A stretch of DNA of 50,429 nt from Sporolactobacillus inulinus (GCF_006539285.1 NZ_BJMS01000005.1:1-50429); one strand, 5' to 3'; counted from the first letter of the stretch, positions 1-8,498 are shown. The notes: generated by a model not told the origin, from the letters alone. Numbers and translations are program-made.

Positions 1-40
1 CCAAGACACTGGGCTATTGGTTTGAAGACGGGGCAAATTT
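1..40 (+). repeat. Intergenic repeat copy A, left part (interrupted by the intron)
   Basis: Positions 1-37 match 47024-47060 with a single mismatch. The repeat resumes at 697 (tatactttcttgttctg), as at 47064-47081 and 49416-49432. The intron therefore sits inside one copy of a dispersed element. The other copies show the uninterrupted arrangement. Confidence 0.85.
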
Positions 41-696
41 GTCGAGTAGGACAGTGATTCACATCCTCTGCACCCTCGCAGAACCGTGCGTGCGCTATTT
101 ACGCACACGGCTCATCTTGTTCATGGTTCACAGAATAATAAATAATAACTCAGATCTGTTCGAAGCTCATAGATTCCACTAAGTGTACCTATAACGTGAC
201 TATCAATTCTCTTCGAATTTTCTTCGCTAATTCCGCTATTCTTATCCGTTTTTTGTTCATCTTTACTGCACCCCTGTGTGTGCCGATGTGTCCCGGATAA
301 GATTCATGAACAAGAGAAACACCTTTCCTCGACTGGCATTACCCAGCGTCATTAGTACTATGTGCTTCCTCCGACTTTCCAGTAGACATTTAGCGTCCTC
401 ACATTTGATTGCTTGGTTCGCTATACTTTCATTCGAAAGATCCAATGGGATCTCCCGAGTTGCCGTCCCTTATCAATGCTCAGCGTGCCATGGCCCTCTG
501 ACCCCGGGGAACCACCAGTCCTCTTGCCTTAACGATGACTGGTGTGTTGCCTTCTGGAAGTATAACGCCATCAGCATTCCCATTTTCATAAGTTTTCGAG
601 GCTCAATCCCTTCAACAAGACTCGCTACGGATGAGTGGCTAATGCTTTCCGACGGGATTCCCACCCTCTATAAGGCAAGACCTTGCTCGGTCGCTC
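41..696 (-). mobile_element. Group II intron lacking its reverse transcriptase (internal deletion derivative)
   Basis: This is a ribozyme-type retroelement read on the minus strand. It begins at 696 with GAGCGACC (family consensus GUGCG) and ends at 41 with ...CTCGAC. Domain V is at 113 to 81: a 7-bp lower stem starting GAGCCGU, a 2-nt bulge, a 5-bp upper stem and an A/U-rich loop, with the AGC triad of non-class-C introns. Domain VI follows, and its candidate branch A (position 47) is 7 nt from the 3' end. The 5' exon motif IBS1 (703 to 697, AAGTATA) pairs 7/7 with EBS1 (564 to 558). IBS2 (710 to 704, AACAAGA) pairs 7/7 with EBS2 (620 to 614). Domains I-III fill roughly 696-270. Domain IV keeps only a stub of the usual maturase gene, so about 1.8 kb is missing relative to full-length relatives. 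Splicing ability is unknown. The A at intron position 2 may weaken it, and mobility would need a maturase supplied in trans. Confidence 0.85.
189..260 (-). pseudogene. Remnant of the group II intron reverse transcriptase/maturase start
   Basis: A 23-codon open frame begins with ATG at 260 and stops at 189. It lies where the domain IV maturase gene of full-length introns starts. The peptide begins MNKKRIRIAELAKK, which resembles the short basic lead-in I recall for such maturases. No RT, X or endonuclease domain follows. Domain V starts only about 75 nt beyond the stop, so the body of the gene has been deleted. Assignment as a remnant is inferred from position and this weak similarity. Confidence 0.4.
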
Positions 697-717
697 TATA
701 CTTTCTTGTTCTGAAAA

Positions 718-757
718 CAAAAAAATCCGGAAACCATTGGTTACATGGCTTTCGGAT
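718..757 (-). terminator. Rho-independent terminator of yhaL
   Basis: On the minus strand a hairpin AATCCG-AAA...TTT-CGGATT, with an inner CCAT/ATGG stem, is followed by a T-rich run. It overlaps the last codons of yhaL. It lies directly before the intron-carrying repeat. Confidence 0.7.
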
Positions 758-1031
758 TCTTCCGATTGCGGCGTCGTTCTTTTTCAGCATTCATCCGCTT
801 AATATAGACATTGCCTTGCTCCTGAACCCATTCTTCATCGACCTCTTTTTCCTGCCTTGACAAGCTGAACGCTTGATAGCCGCTGAAAATGATTCCGGCA
901 AGCACTAAGTAAACCCACCAAGCAATATTTTCCAGCTTTTCAATCATCGGATCAATCAAGCCGAATTGTTGCAGCAAAAACAGAATAAAAAGACTGCCAA
1001 CGACAATCAGTGAACGTTTGGTCTGTTTCAA
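741..1031 (-). CDS. yhaL: YhaL family sporulation protein
   Basis: Small membrane protein of 96 residues related to Bacillus YhaL, which is associated with sporulation; its molecular role is not established. A first hydrophobic segment follows the basic N-terminus (about residues 8-20). A second (about 35-55) contains WWVYLVLAGIIFSGYQ, the part closest to B. subtilis YhaL. An acidic, then strongly basic, tail ends in RRRNRKNPKAM. I place the start at a TTG (1031) because GGGAGGCGG lies just upstream. The frame is open further upstream but has no ribosome site there. It is downstream of yhaM on the same strand, as in Bacillus, and ends in its own terminator. The extra N-terminal helix compared with Bacillus YhaL is unusual. 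Confidence 0.8.
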   Translation of the reverse strand: MKQTKRSLIVVGSLFILFLLQQFGLIDPMIEKLENIAWWVYLVLAGIIFSGYQAFSLSRQEKEVDEEWVQEQGNVYIKRMNAEKERRRNRKNPKAM

Positions 1032-1123
1032 ATTACCGCCTCCCAATATAGAGCGTGTCCCATATTTTGTTTGCATTGTAATCTATGCAAGAAAGCGATG
1101 GAATAGACCTTCAGTCCAAAACA

Positions 1124-2104
1124 TTAGGTAAACGACTCGGGACCTTCTTCCGATTGGTGTTCATCAAAGGACGGTCGGTATAAGGTGCGGTTGTTCATCG
1201 CAAAGATTCGCTCGGAAAATTCTCCTGGACGCGTTTTGCGAATTGCCCGTGTCATCACATTAATTTTTGCATCCATGTCATCCAGGATATGCAGAATCTC
1301 CGCTTCTTTGAACATTGGCGGTTTCGGGCTGCCCCATTCCGGATTTTCATGATGACTAAGCACCATGTGCTTCAGCAAGAGCACTTCTTCTTTATCAGCG
1401 ATTCCCAGTTCCTCAGCGATCTTACCGATGTTGGTCACCATGATCGAGATATGGCCAATCAAATTACCCGAAAGTGTGTAGCTGGTTGCGGTTACCCCGG
1501 ACAATTCTTCAAGTTTCCCCATATCATGAATGATAATGCCCGCATAGAGCAGATCCTTGTCAATCTCGGGATACAAATCAACCACAGACTTTGCCATGTC
1601 GAGCATGCAGCAAACGTGGTAGGCGAGTCCCGAGAGAAAATTGTGATGAATGCTCACTGCTGCCGGATACTCGAAGAACGCGCGATGATTTTTCTTTAAT
1701 AAAGCCCGCGTAATACGCTGAATAACCGGATTCTTGATTTCAAAAAGGTAGCGTGTAATCTTCTCATTCAATTCATCGACGGACAGCGGCGCAGCCATGA
1801 CCAAATCGGCTTTATTGACTGCATCACGTTCCGTTGCTGGGCGAATCGTGCGAATTTTAAATTGATTCCGCCCTCGGAACGTTGTAATATCGCCTTCTGC
1901 AAGGACAACCGCCCCGGGAACATAATTCGCCTCATCATCGGTCGTGCATCCCCACAGTTTCGACTCAATATCACCCGTCTTATCCTGTAAATAAATGGTC
2001 AGAAAGGGTTTGCCATTACTAGCCAGTCCCTTCGTCACACTCTTTATTAACAGGTATTCATGTACATGTTCGCCTTCTTTATAAAATGCGATTCCTTTCA
2101 CCAT
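1124..2104 (-). CDS. yhaM: 3'-5' exoribonuclease YhaM
   Basis: Cytoplasmic 3'-to-5' exonuclease acting on RNA and single-stranded DNA, 326 residues (Bacillus family about 314). An N-terminal OB-fold nucleic-acid-binding domain (about residues 10-100, with KGLASNGKPFL) is followed by an HD phosphohydrolase domain (about 160-300). The HD metal motif is visible as IIIHDMGK, with LSHHE further along. The C-terminus retains the family pattern FAMNNRTLYRPSF. The start is ATG 2104, giving the family N-terminus MVKGIAFY, with GAAGGGAAGGG just upstream; a longer open frame upstream is not needed. In Bacillus the gene directly follows yhaN, whereas here cssR/cssS lie in between. YhaM is 93 bp downstream of cssS and may be cotranscribed with it. 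Confidence 0.95.
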   Translation of the reverse strand: MVKGIAFYKEGEHVHEYLLIKSVTKGLASNGKPFLTIYLQDKTGDIESKLWGCTTDDEANYVPGAVVLAEGDITTFRGRNQFKIRTIRPATERDAVNKADLVMAAPLSVDELNEKITRYLFEIKNPVIQRITRALLKKNHRAFFEYPAAVSIHHNFLSGLAYHVCCMLDMAKSVVDLYPEIDKDLLYAGIIIHDMGKLEELSGVTATSYTLSGNLIGHISIMVTNIGKIAEELGIADKEEVLLLKHMVLSHHENPEWGSPKPPMFKEAEILHILDDMDAKINVMTRAIRKTRPGEFSERIFAMNNRTLYRPSFDEHQSEEGPESFT

Positions 2105-2197
2105 GAATCCCTTCCCTTCATTAAAATCCGGAAGACGGTTATGCTTCATTCCGTGTCTGCTCGTTTTCCGTCTTGTTAAGCACTCATGCTGCACCGC

Positions 2198-3568
2198 TTA
2201 TTTACCCTTGTCTTCCAAGGGTAAAGCAGGCAGGGTCATCTCAAAAGCAACGCCGTCTTCACGATTCGTCGCATGAATCACTCCATGATGATTATGAACG
2301 ATTCGCTTCACAATTGCCAGACCTAAGCCAAATTGGCCCTTTTCTCCCTTTTCAAACGGTTTGAACATTGCGTTACGTTCATGGTCAGGAATCTGAGGGC
2401 CATCGTTTCGTACCGTCACAACCGTCCGAACGTTGCTCTTGCCGGCTGCTTCAAGCCAGATTCCGCTTTTTGCGTAGCGCAATCCATTTTCAACTAAATT
2501 CTCCAAGACCGTCAGCATTTGTTCCTTATCAACATAAAGTTCCGTTTCCTCACCGGAAATATGAATGTCCAGATCCGTTCTCTGCGTCATAAACCGCTCA
2601 CGAATTGGCTCAGCAAGTTCGCCAAACCGCAGCTTCGAGAAACGCATTTGTTTATCGCCAATCGAGTCAAACCGCGTAAAGTAAAGTAATTTACGCACGC
2701 GCTTTTCCATTTGCTGCGCTTCCTCAATGATAATATCCATGGAATCATCGAGGCCGCCTTTGGGATAGATCCCATCCTTTACGGACTGCGCATAGCTCTG
2801 TACGATCATGATCGGCGTTTTTAACTCATGTGAAGCTTGCTGGAGAAATACTTTCTGAGACTGATCGTATTTGATCAGGTTCAAACGCATCTCTTCAAAC
2901 TGGGCGGAAAGCCGTTCATATTCCATATCGCCTTTCCATTCAAAAGGCTTCTCCCAATTCAAACGCGAAATTTCCTTAAAGCGCCGTCCCAGAAGATCCA
3001 ATGGCCGTTTCAAGTAGCGCGCCAACCAAAAAGCGAGAAAAAGGCTGAGGATACTGACCATCACAAAAATAAAAATCAAGCGATTCCACAAATTGTTTTT
3101 TAATTCATTATCATAAGTATCCCACATATAGGAAATGAGGTAACCATTATCCACCACATTGATTTTAACGCGTCTGGCTACAAAATAGAGGGTTGAACCG
3201 TTTTGTTTCAGCTCATAGCGCGCCAAAATCGAATACTGGTGTTTGATTTGATTTCTCATCTGATTAAATACATCGTTCGTTAAATCGGTTTGGCTGGTTA
3301 TCGGTTTGAGGTGCTGATCAACAATAATCGTTCTTGTCAAACCACCGCTTTTATTGTCGATTCCAGGATTATCAATTGCAAAACTCTCATCATGGCGCTG
3401 AAAACTGAGCAGCTGTTGCGCTTCGATGGTTCGAAATGTATTTTCTTTCAGCGTGTTCTGAATGGAATAGGGGTAAACGATGATAATGATCAAACCAATA
3501 AAACATTCAAGGAGAACAAAACATAACCAAATCCGCTTTGTCAATGTCATTTGAAACGGCTTGTTCAT
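2198..3568 (-). CDS. cssS: Sensor histidine kinase, CssS-like (secretion stress)
   Basis: Membrane histidine kinase of 456 residues, best matched to CssS, which senses misfolded secreted protein at the membrane-wall interface. A TM helix (about 12-34), an extracellular sensor loop (about 35-165) with the CssS-like stretch GYLISYMWDTYDNEL, and a second TM helix (about 168-188) precede a HAMP region. The HisKA phospho-acceptor is in QASHELKTP. The HATPase domain has the N box ENLVENGLRYA and the G box FGLGLAIVKR. Its ATG overlaps the cssR stop by 4 bp (ATGA), so the two are translationally coupled. The CssS assignment comes from sensor-loop and kinase-core resemblance recalled from the family. 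Known CssRS targets (htrA-type proteases) are not in this window. Confidence 0.8.
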   Translation of the reverse strand: MNKPFQMTLTKRIWLCFVLLECFIGLIIIIVYPYSIQNTLKENTFRTIEAQQLLSFQRHDESFAIDNPGIDNKSGGLTRTIIVDQHLKPITSQTDLTNDVFNQMRNQIKHQYSILARYELKQNGSTLYFVARRVKINVVDNGYLISYMWDTYDNELKNNLWNRLIFIFVMVSILSLFLAFWLARYLKRPLDLLGRRFKEISRLNWEKPFEWKGDMEYERLSAQFEEMRLNLIKYDQSQKVFLQQASHELKTPIMIVQSYAQSVKDGIYPKGGLDDSMDIIIEEAQQMEKRVRKLLYFTRFDSIGDKQMRFSKLRFGELAEPIRERFMTQRTDLDIHISGEETELYVDKEQMLTVLENLVENGLRYAKSGIWLEAAGKSNVRTVVTVRNDGPQIPDHERNAMFKPFEKGEKGQFGLGLAIVKRIVHNHHGVIHATNREDGVAFEMTLPALPLEDKGK

Positions 3569-4242
3569 GAGACAATCCTGTACCCGGATCCGTAGACGGT
3601 CTCCAATGAGAGACGCTCCATCTTCCTGCGTATCCGTCGAACGACATCGTCAACAGCGCGATCGGAACCGACATAATCTTCGCCCCAAACCTCATTCAAA
3701 ATATCCTGACGCGATTTTGCTATATTTACATTTTCCACCAAATAGAGCAAGACATCAAATTCTTTTGTGGTCAGCTCAATCAATTGATTCTCTTCATCAA
3801 ATACCTTTCGGCGTACAACGTCAAGCTGGTATTTAGAAATCACTAATCGATTTTCATGAATTCCTGCACCATACACGCGATGCAGCAATTTCTTAACACG
3901 AATCACAAGTTCTTTGGGTAAAAAAGGTTTCGCTAAGTAATCATCACTGCCGAGTTCAAGACCAAGAATCTTATCCAAATCTTGATCGCGTGCCGAGATG
4001 AAAATAACCGGCTGCTCGGAGTGATTTTCTTTGATCTTCTTTATTAAGTCGTATCCGGACATGCCGGGAAGCATGATATCCAAAATCCAGAGATGAACGC
4101 CGTTATGCAGATAGTGCATGGCCTCTTCCCCGGTAGAAAAGACAGATACTGACCAGCCTTCCTTCTCCAAATATGCTTTAAGAATGGACGCTAAACTTTC
4201 TTCATCTTCGACAAGATTAATTTTATAGCTTGTTTTATTCAT
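3565..4242 (-). CDS. cssR: OmpR-family response regulator, CssR-like
   Basis: DNA-binding partner of the adjacent kinase, 225 residues. The receiver domain (about 1-120) has the acidic pocket VEDEE, the phospho-acceptor Asp in LWILDIMLPG, and the switch Lys in AKPFLPKEL. A winged-helix OmpR/PhoB effector domain (about 130-225) ends in ETVYGSGYRIVS. The phrases HLWILDIMLP and VIFISARDQDLDKILGLELGS are very close to CssR of Bacillus. Start ATG 4242 follows AAGGATGA. It is the first gene of the cssR-cssS pair. An extended -10 element lies about 45 bp upstream. The pair lies between yhaN and yhaM, genes that are contiguous in Bacillus. Confidence 0.85.
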   Translation of the reverse strand: MNKTSYKINLVEDEESLASILKAYLEKEGWSVSVFSTGEEAMHYLHNGVHLWILDIMLPGMSGYDLIKKIKENHSEQPVIFISARDQDLDKILGLELGSDDYLAKPFLPKELVIRVKKLLHRVYGAGIHENRLVISKYQLDVVRRKVFDEENQLIELTTKEFDVLLYLVENVNIAKSRQDILNEVWGEDYVGSDRAVDDVVRRIRRKMERLSLETVYGSGYRIVS

Positions 4243-4287
4243 TGGAATTCATCCTTATTCGGTTCGTAGTCATTGTGCATCTCTTAA

Positions 4288-4296
4288 ATTATAGCA
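4288..4296 (-). promoter_or_regulatory. Extended -10 promoter of cssR
   Basis: The minus strand reads TGCTATAAT, a perfect -10 hexamer with the extended TGn element, about 45 bp before the cssR ATG. No good -35 is visible, which fits an extended -10 promoter. Confidence 0.5.
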
Positions 4297-4359
4297 TGCA
4301 CGCTCAGCTATTTAGCGATATGAAACAAATTTGACACGTACCGTTTAATTCGATACCGT

Positions 4360-7137
4360 TTAGTTGCGTTGCTTCGACAGATTCAAAACGGTTTCCGCAT
4401 GCTCCTTGAGGTAAGCGGTCTTGTGGCAAGTAAAAATAATGACTTGTCGCTGCGCCGCAATTTTCTCAAGCAGTGCATAGACTTTTTTCGTACGCAAAGC
4501 ATCAAAGTTGACAAAACTGTCATCAACGATCATCGGCATGGTTTCATAACCGTGAAAGGCGTCCATTAATGCCAGGCGAAGACATAGATAAAGCTGTTCG
4601 GCAGTTCCTCTGCTTAGGTTTGCCGCAGGAACGTGCACCCCATCCGCCTGTTCAGCCATAAAACCGGAATCATTCAACGTCAGGCGCACGTAGCGATGAT
4701 CGGTGACACAGCTAAAGTATTCCGCCGCTTTCGTCAACACGTGAGGAAGCCGCTGTTCGCGATAGTTTTCCTTAGCCTTTCTAATCGCCCAGAGTGCTGT
4801 TTGCAAGACCGCCCAATCCTTTGCTTTAATCCCAGCATCAGTCACTAAGGTGTGATAGCGGTCCAGTGTGTCGCGATAGGAATCATTCGCTTCCATCGCC
4901 CGACTGCTCGCTCGATCTGCAGCAAGTTGATCGCGAACGGATTTCAGCTCTGACTCGCAGGCGGACAATTGTACTTGATAGGTCTGTTCCGACTCTGCTT
5001 CCCAGTTCCCGTTTTTGAGATAATCTTCATAAGCTCTGATCCGTTCCTCTGAACCGGTCAGATCAAGCAGCTGATTTCTTGCGGTTTCGGACTTGTTTTC
5101 TAACTCGCAACGGCGCGCATCGCGTTCGGCAAGCGCATAAAAGTGCGCTTCACTGTCTGCATCAGCTTCCTTCAGCAGTTGTGCTTGTTGCTGCGTTAAT
5201 GCGTGAATCGCGTGAAGCTGACGTTCCTTATGTGTTTCATAATAGGCACACTGTTTTTCGAGGTCTTCCAGATTTCGAAGCTGCGCTAATTCCCTTTGAC
5301 TGCGTTCCTTGAGGTAGTCTGCATCCCCGCCGGGAACACCCAGCTGCTCTGCCAACGTCCTTGTTTCGTCTAGAAACGCTTGATGCATTGCTGAAAGCTG
5401 CTTCCGCTGATCCTTCAATTGATCCATCTTACGGCATATTTCTTGACCGTTCTCAACCAACCGAACCTTTTCCTCAGCATCATGTAAACGTTCAATCGCG
5501 TAGCCCTGTCTGCTGAGCCAAGATTTAATCTCTTGTTCAAGCGTTTGTATCATCTGCTGGTTTTCACTGACGCGTTGATTCAGTCTGGCTAATTCGTCGC
5601 GCGCCTCAACCAACTGCTGATGAATCATCATCCGTTGACTGTCCAGACGCTCTTCCTCATCGCTGGCAGCGTATGTGCGGTTTCCGGGGGACGAGAAAAA
5701 ATACAAACCAACGAGAATGCCTGCACCTAAAAAGAGTACGGGTACGGCTGCCAGCGGGGTAATGAGAAGCGCGGAACTCAGTGCCAAAAGCGCAGTTGCG
5801 CCAATAAGAACCCCCATTGGTGCTTGATTATGGCGAAAGCGCGTCTTTTCCGACCGGCGTTGCGCAATCTGCTCCTGTGCAGCTTTTTTCGTCTCGGTGT
5901 TCTTCAGCTGGGCATTCAATTTATCGCTATGTTCGGACGCTGCCGACTGGTCATGCATGAGATCGCGCTGTTCATTCTGTTTCTCGTTCCAATTGCCAAT
6001 TTTAACCTTCAGCTGTTTCGGAAGGGATAAATCTGAGGATGCTTGACGAATAGCGGTCTCCGACCAATGGCCGCCTAAATAATCACAGATCCTTTGACAG
6101 GCGGTTTTTTGCTCGCGAATCTCGGCTTCAACGCGCCGCAGCTCGTTTTCATTTTGTTCATCCTCGATTGCTGATTTGAACAGATGTTGGAGCGCTGCTT
6201 CATACCGCTGCCAGCGAAGATCGACCTTAATTTCTTGTTGCGCGGCTTGCAGCTGACTGATTTGTTCATCGATTTGCGCCAATTCCTCACGTTTTGTATT
6301 GATCTGTTTCCTTAAATCATCGTAATGCTGCTTACCTTGTTGAGGAAACGGAGGATCCTCCTGTAATTGTCGCAGTTCTTGCTCGAGCAGCTGCCGCGAC
6401 TGAATCAGTGGACGCGCTGCGGAGAATGCGGTCCACCATTGAAACGCTTGCTGGAGCTTTCGCTTCGTCGCTTCTAATGCTTCCAGTCGCTTACTGCCTT
6501 CTTGAATGCGCTGCTGCAGTTCTTGATAATCGTCCATCTTCTTTTCCCACGCTCTCAATTCGGCGGAGCATGCGTTCAGCTGCGTAAATCGTTGATTAAT
6601 GGCCGGTTTCTTTCCCTTTTTTTTAAAAAGTTCGGCACATTGTTTCTCTAAGGTCTGTTCTAGCTTTCCCAGTGTTCCACTGCCGATCATTCCCGCGCCA
6701 AGCAAAAGATCGTTCAGGTCCGCTGGGCTTTTTTTATCGATATCTCTCAGTCCGTCCAAGTCGAAACAGAACACACTCTGAAAAAGCATTCGGTTCATCC
6801 CGTGCAAAAGCGTATCCAAATGCACCGGTGTCCCATTACTCAAATGAAAATCAAGCTGCTCTTGTCCATTGAAGTGCCGTTCCAAATGATAAACGTTTCC
6901 GTCGTCTCCTGTAAAAGTGATTGATCCGCCAATCGTTTGTGAATCGCCGTGCCCTTGCCATTGCTCAACGGTTTTTTTTCCAGAGAAACCGAACAACTGG
7001 TGCACGATAAACGCCATCATGGTTGATTTTCCGCTCTCGTTTTCGCCGTAGATCATGACGAGCGGAGTATCCGGCAAGGTGATCTGCTTCCGTTCAAAAC
7101 GACCGAAGCGGCGTATCGTCAGTGCATTGAGTTTCAT
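4360..7137 (-). CDS. yhaN: YhaN, Rad50/SbcC-like AAA ATPase
   Basis: Large SMC-like ATPase of 925 residues (B. subtilis YhaN about 960), presumed partner of the YhaO nuclease in DNA end processing or repair. The N-terminal Walker A is YGENESGKST (about residues 34-43). Long coiled-coil arms (about 190-400 and 500-760) flank a hydrophobic hairpin (about 440-480, VLIGATALLALSSALLITPL), a putative transmembrane element typical of YhaN. The C-terminal ABC signature is LSRGTAEQLYLCLRLAL and Walker B is MIVDDSFVNFD. I start at ATG 7137 (MKLNALTIRRFGRF), with GGGGAG 12 nt upstream; the in-frame GTG at 7173 abuts its own Shine-Dalgarno. It follows yhaO by 42 bp on the same strand, matching the Bacillus yhaO-yhaN order. 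Confidence 0.92.
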   Translation of the reverse strand: MKLNALTIRRFGRFERKQITLPDTPLVMIYGENESGKSTMMAFIVHQLFGFSGKKTVEQWQGHGDSQTIGGSITFTGDDGNVYHLERHFNGQEQLDFHLSNGTPVHLDTLLHGMNRMLFQSVFCFDLDGLRDIDKKSPADLNDLLLGAGMIGSGTLGKLEQTLEKQCAELFKKKGKKPAINQRFTQLNACSAELRAWEKKMDDYQELQQRIQEGSKRLEALEATKRKLQQAFQWWTAFSAARPLIQSRQLLEQELRQLQEDPPFPQQGKQHYDDLRKQINTKREELAQIDEQISQLQAAQQEIKVDLRWQRYEAALQHLFKSAIEDEQNENELRRVEAEIREQKTACQRICDYLGGHWSETAIRQASSDLSLPKQLKVKIGNWNEKQNEQRDLMHDQSAASEHSDKLNAQLKNTETKKAAQEQIAQRRSEKTRFRHNQAPMGVLIGATALLALSSALLITPLAAVPVLFLGAGILVGLYFFSSPGNRTYAASDEEERLDSQRMMIHQQLVEARDELARLNQRVSENQQMIQTLEQEIKSWLSRQGYAIERLHDAEEKVRLVENGQEICRKMDQLKDQRKQLSAMHQAFLDETRTLAEQLGVPGGDADYLKERSQRELAQLRNLEDLEKQCAYYETHKERQLHAIHALTQQQAQLLKEADADSEAHFYALAERDARRCELENKSETARNQLLDLTGSEERIRAYEDYLKNGNWEAESEQTYQVQLSACESELKSVRDQLAADRASSRAMEANDSYRDTLDRYHTLVTDAGIKAKDWAVLQTALWAIRKAKENYREQRLPHVLTKAAEYFSCVTDHRYVRLTLNDSGFMAEQADGVHVPAANLSRGTAEQLYLCLRLALMDAFHGYETMPMIVDDSFVNFDALRTKKVYALLEKIAAQRQVIIFTCHKTAYLKEHAETVLNLSKQRN

Positions 7138-7179
7138 TGTTTTCCGGCGCTCCCCGTGAGAAACGCGCCGCACCTCCCC

Positions 7180-8433
7180 TTACGCTTCATTGTCAATTGA
7201 TCCATTTTGCGTTTCTTTCAGCAAAACATCAGCAAGCAACTGCTCGCTCGCATGGCGGATCTGCTGTTGGTCCTCTGAAGACAAAGGAGGAAGAAAACGC
7301 CGGCCTAAGTGGTGCGAATACAGCATTGCCGCCGCTTCATCAACGCTGTCTGGCTGTTCGATCAAGCGAAACAGATCGCCGGCAAAATGAGGACTGTTCA
7401 TGATTTCCTCTATATTCCAGTCCCCATGAACATCAAACGTTCCCAGTTCCAGCCAGACGAAATCGCTGTGCTGTTCTTCATCTTCATTGAGCGTTTCAAT
7501 GACTTCCCGAAACAGTTTCTCAAGTGTCTGCTGCGGCAATCCGTTCTGTTCAAATGTGCTGTTCAATCGCACGAACACGCCGTGATGCTTCTCGCGTTCG
7601 TCTTCCTTAAATGCGCGCAACGACTCCGTCAGTTGATCGGCCGTTTCGATCTGCCCAAAGCATCGATCGGCATGGATCCATTCAATATCGGAAGTGGGCA
7701 GAAAACGGACTTCAGCATGATGCTCTGTCAAATGAACAACGGATGCGCCTTTTAATCCAAGCTCAGAATCCTTGAAGGACAGCCCCTGAAGATCGCCCGG
7801 ATACCAGGCAGGTACTGAAACCGGCAGCTGCTGTCTTTTATGTATATGTCCCAGTGCCCAATAGTCAAATCCTGCCGTCTCCAAGTCGGTCAGCGTAAAT
7901 GGGGCGTAATGTCCGTCATCAATCCCACTTTTTTCTTCCCCATGCAGAAGGGCAATGTGAAAATCCGCAGTTCCGCTTTTGCGGTACTGTGCGGCCATAT
8001 TTTCTTTGACCCATTTCTGGTGATAGCTGAATCCGTACACATGCACAACCTGACCATTTGCGCAAGTCAAGGTGAAACATCCGGGCGTTTCCGGAAAGAC
8101 GTGGACATTGTCGGGCAGCCCGAGCTGATTCCATGTTTCATTGACAAAATCGTGGTTCCCGTATACAAGATAAACAGGAATCAATGCAGACTGCAAGCGC
8201 CGCATTTCCTTAACAAAGGCGTGCTGCGCTTTAATACTTCGATGACTGTTGTCGAAAAGATCTCCGGATATGAGGAGAAAGTCGGCCCTCTCATGAAGCG
8301 CCGCGTCAACAAGGCGGTGTAAAGCAATAAATGTGCTGCGCGCCGCTCGTTCGTGAAGCGACTCTGGCAGCCGTGTCAATCCTTCAAACGGTCGATCCAA
8401 GTGCAGATCGGCAGCATGCAGAAAGCGAATCAA
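7180..8433 (-). CDS. yhaO: YhaO, Mre11/SbcD-like DNA exonuclease
   Basis: Metallophosphoesterase of 417 residues, the predicted nuclease subunit working with YhaN. Calcineurin-like motifs run in order: the DLHLD metal site (about residues 9-13), GDLFDNSH (about 58-65), YGNHDF (about 96-101), LLHGEE and GHIHKR (about 195-200). The last third is the YhaO-type C-terminal domain, probably for ATPase or DNA contact. The start is TTG 8433, with GGAGGAG 7-8 nt upstream. The promoter overlaps a sequence matching 12 of 14 positions of the Bacillus LexA box. This agrees with the SOS control I recall for yhaO in Bacillus. Confidence 0.93.
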   Translation of the reverse strand: MIRFLHAADLHLDRPFEGLTRLPESLHERAARSTFIALHRLVDAALHERADFLLISGDLFDNSHRSIKAQHAFVKEMRRLQSALIPVYLVYGNHDFVNETWNQLGLPDNVHVFPETPGCFTLTCANGQVVHVYGFSYHQKWVKENMAAQYRKSGTADFHIALLHGEEKSGIDDGHYAPFTLTDLETAGFDYWALGHIHKRQQLPVSVPAWYPGDLQGLSFKDSELGLKGASVVHLTEHHAEVRFLPTSDIEWIHADRCFGQIETADQLTESLRAFKEDEREKHHGVFVRLNSTFEQNGLPQQTLEKLFREVIETLNEDEEQHSDFVWLELGTFDVHGDWNIEEIMNSPHFAGDLFRLIEQPDSVDEAAAMLYSHHLGRRFLPPLSSEDQQQIRHASEQLLADVLLKETQNGSIDNEA

Positions 8434-8468
8434 AGCACGATCTCCTCCCCGTATTATCCATTTGTTTC

Positions 8469-8498
8469 ATTTTATCACAGACGATCACATGTTCGCAA
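8469..8498 (-). promoter_or_regulatory. yhaO promoter with an overlapping LexA/SOS-like box
   Basis: On the minus strand, -35 TTGCGA (8498-8493), an 18-bp spacer and -10 TAAAAT (8474-8469). The sequence CGAACATGTGATCG (8495-8482) matches 12 of 14 positions of the Bacillus SOS consensus CGAACRNRYGTTYC and overlaps the -35. LexA binding would block the promoter. This is a motif match, not a demonstrated site. Confidence 0.5.

Noticed and set aside
41-113. Classification of the intron as class C because it lies near a terminator
   Set aside because: Domain V has the AGC triad and the 5' exon uses long IBS1 and IBS2 pairings, both unlike class C introns.
473-664. Minus-strand 63-codon frame inside the intron
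   Set aside because: It covers domains I-II of the ribozyme, including EBS1 and EBS2, so structured RNA explains it.
276-860. Plus-strand open frame of 194 codons
   Set aside because: It runs antisense through the ribozyme part of the group II intron and into yhaL; no ribosome site and no recognisable domain.
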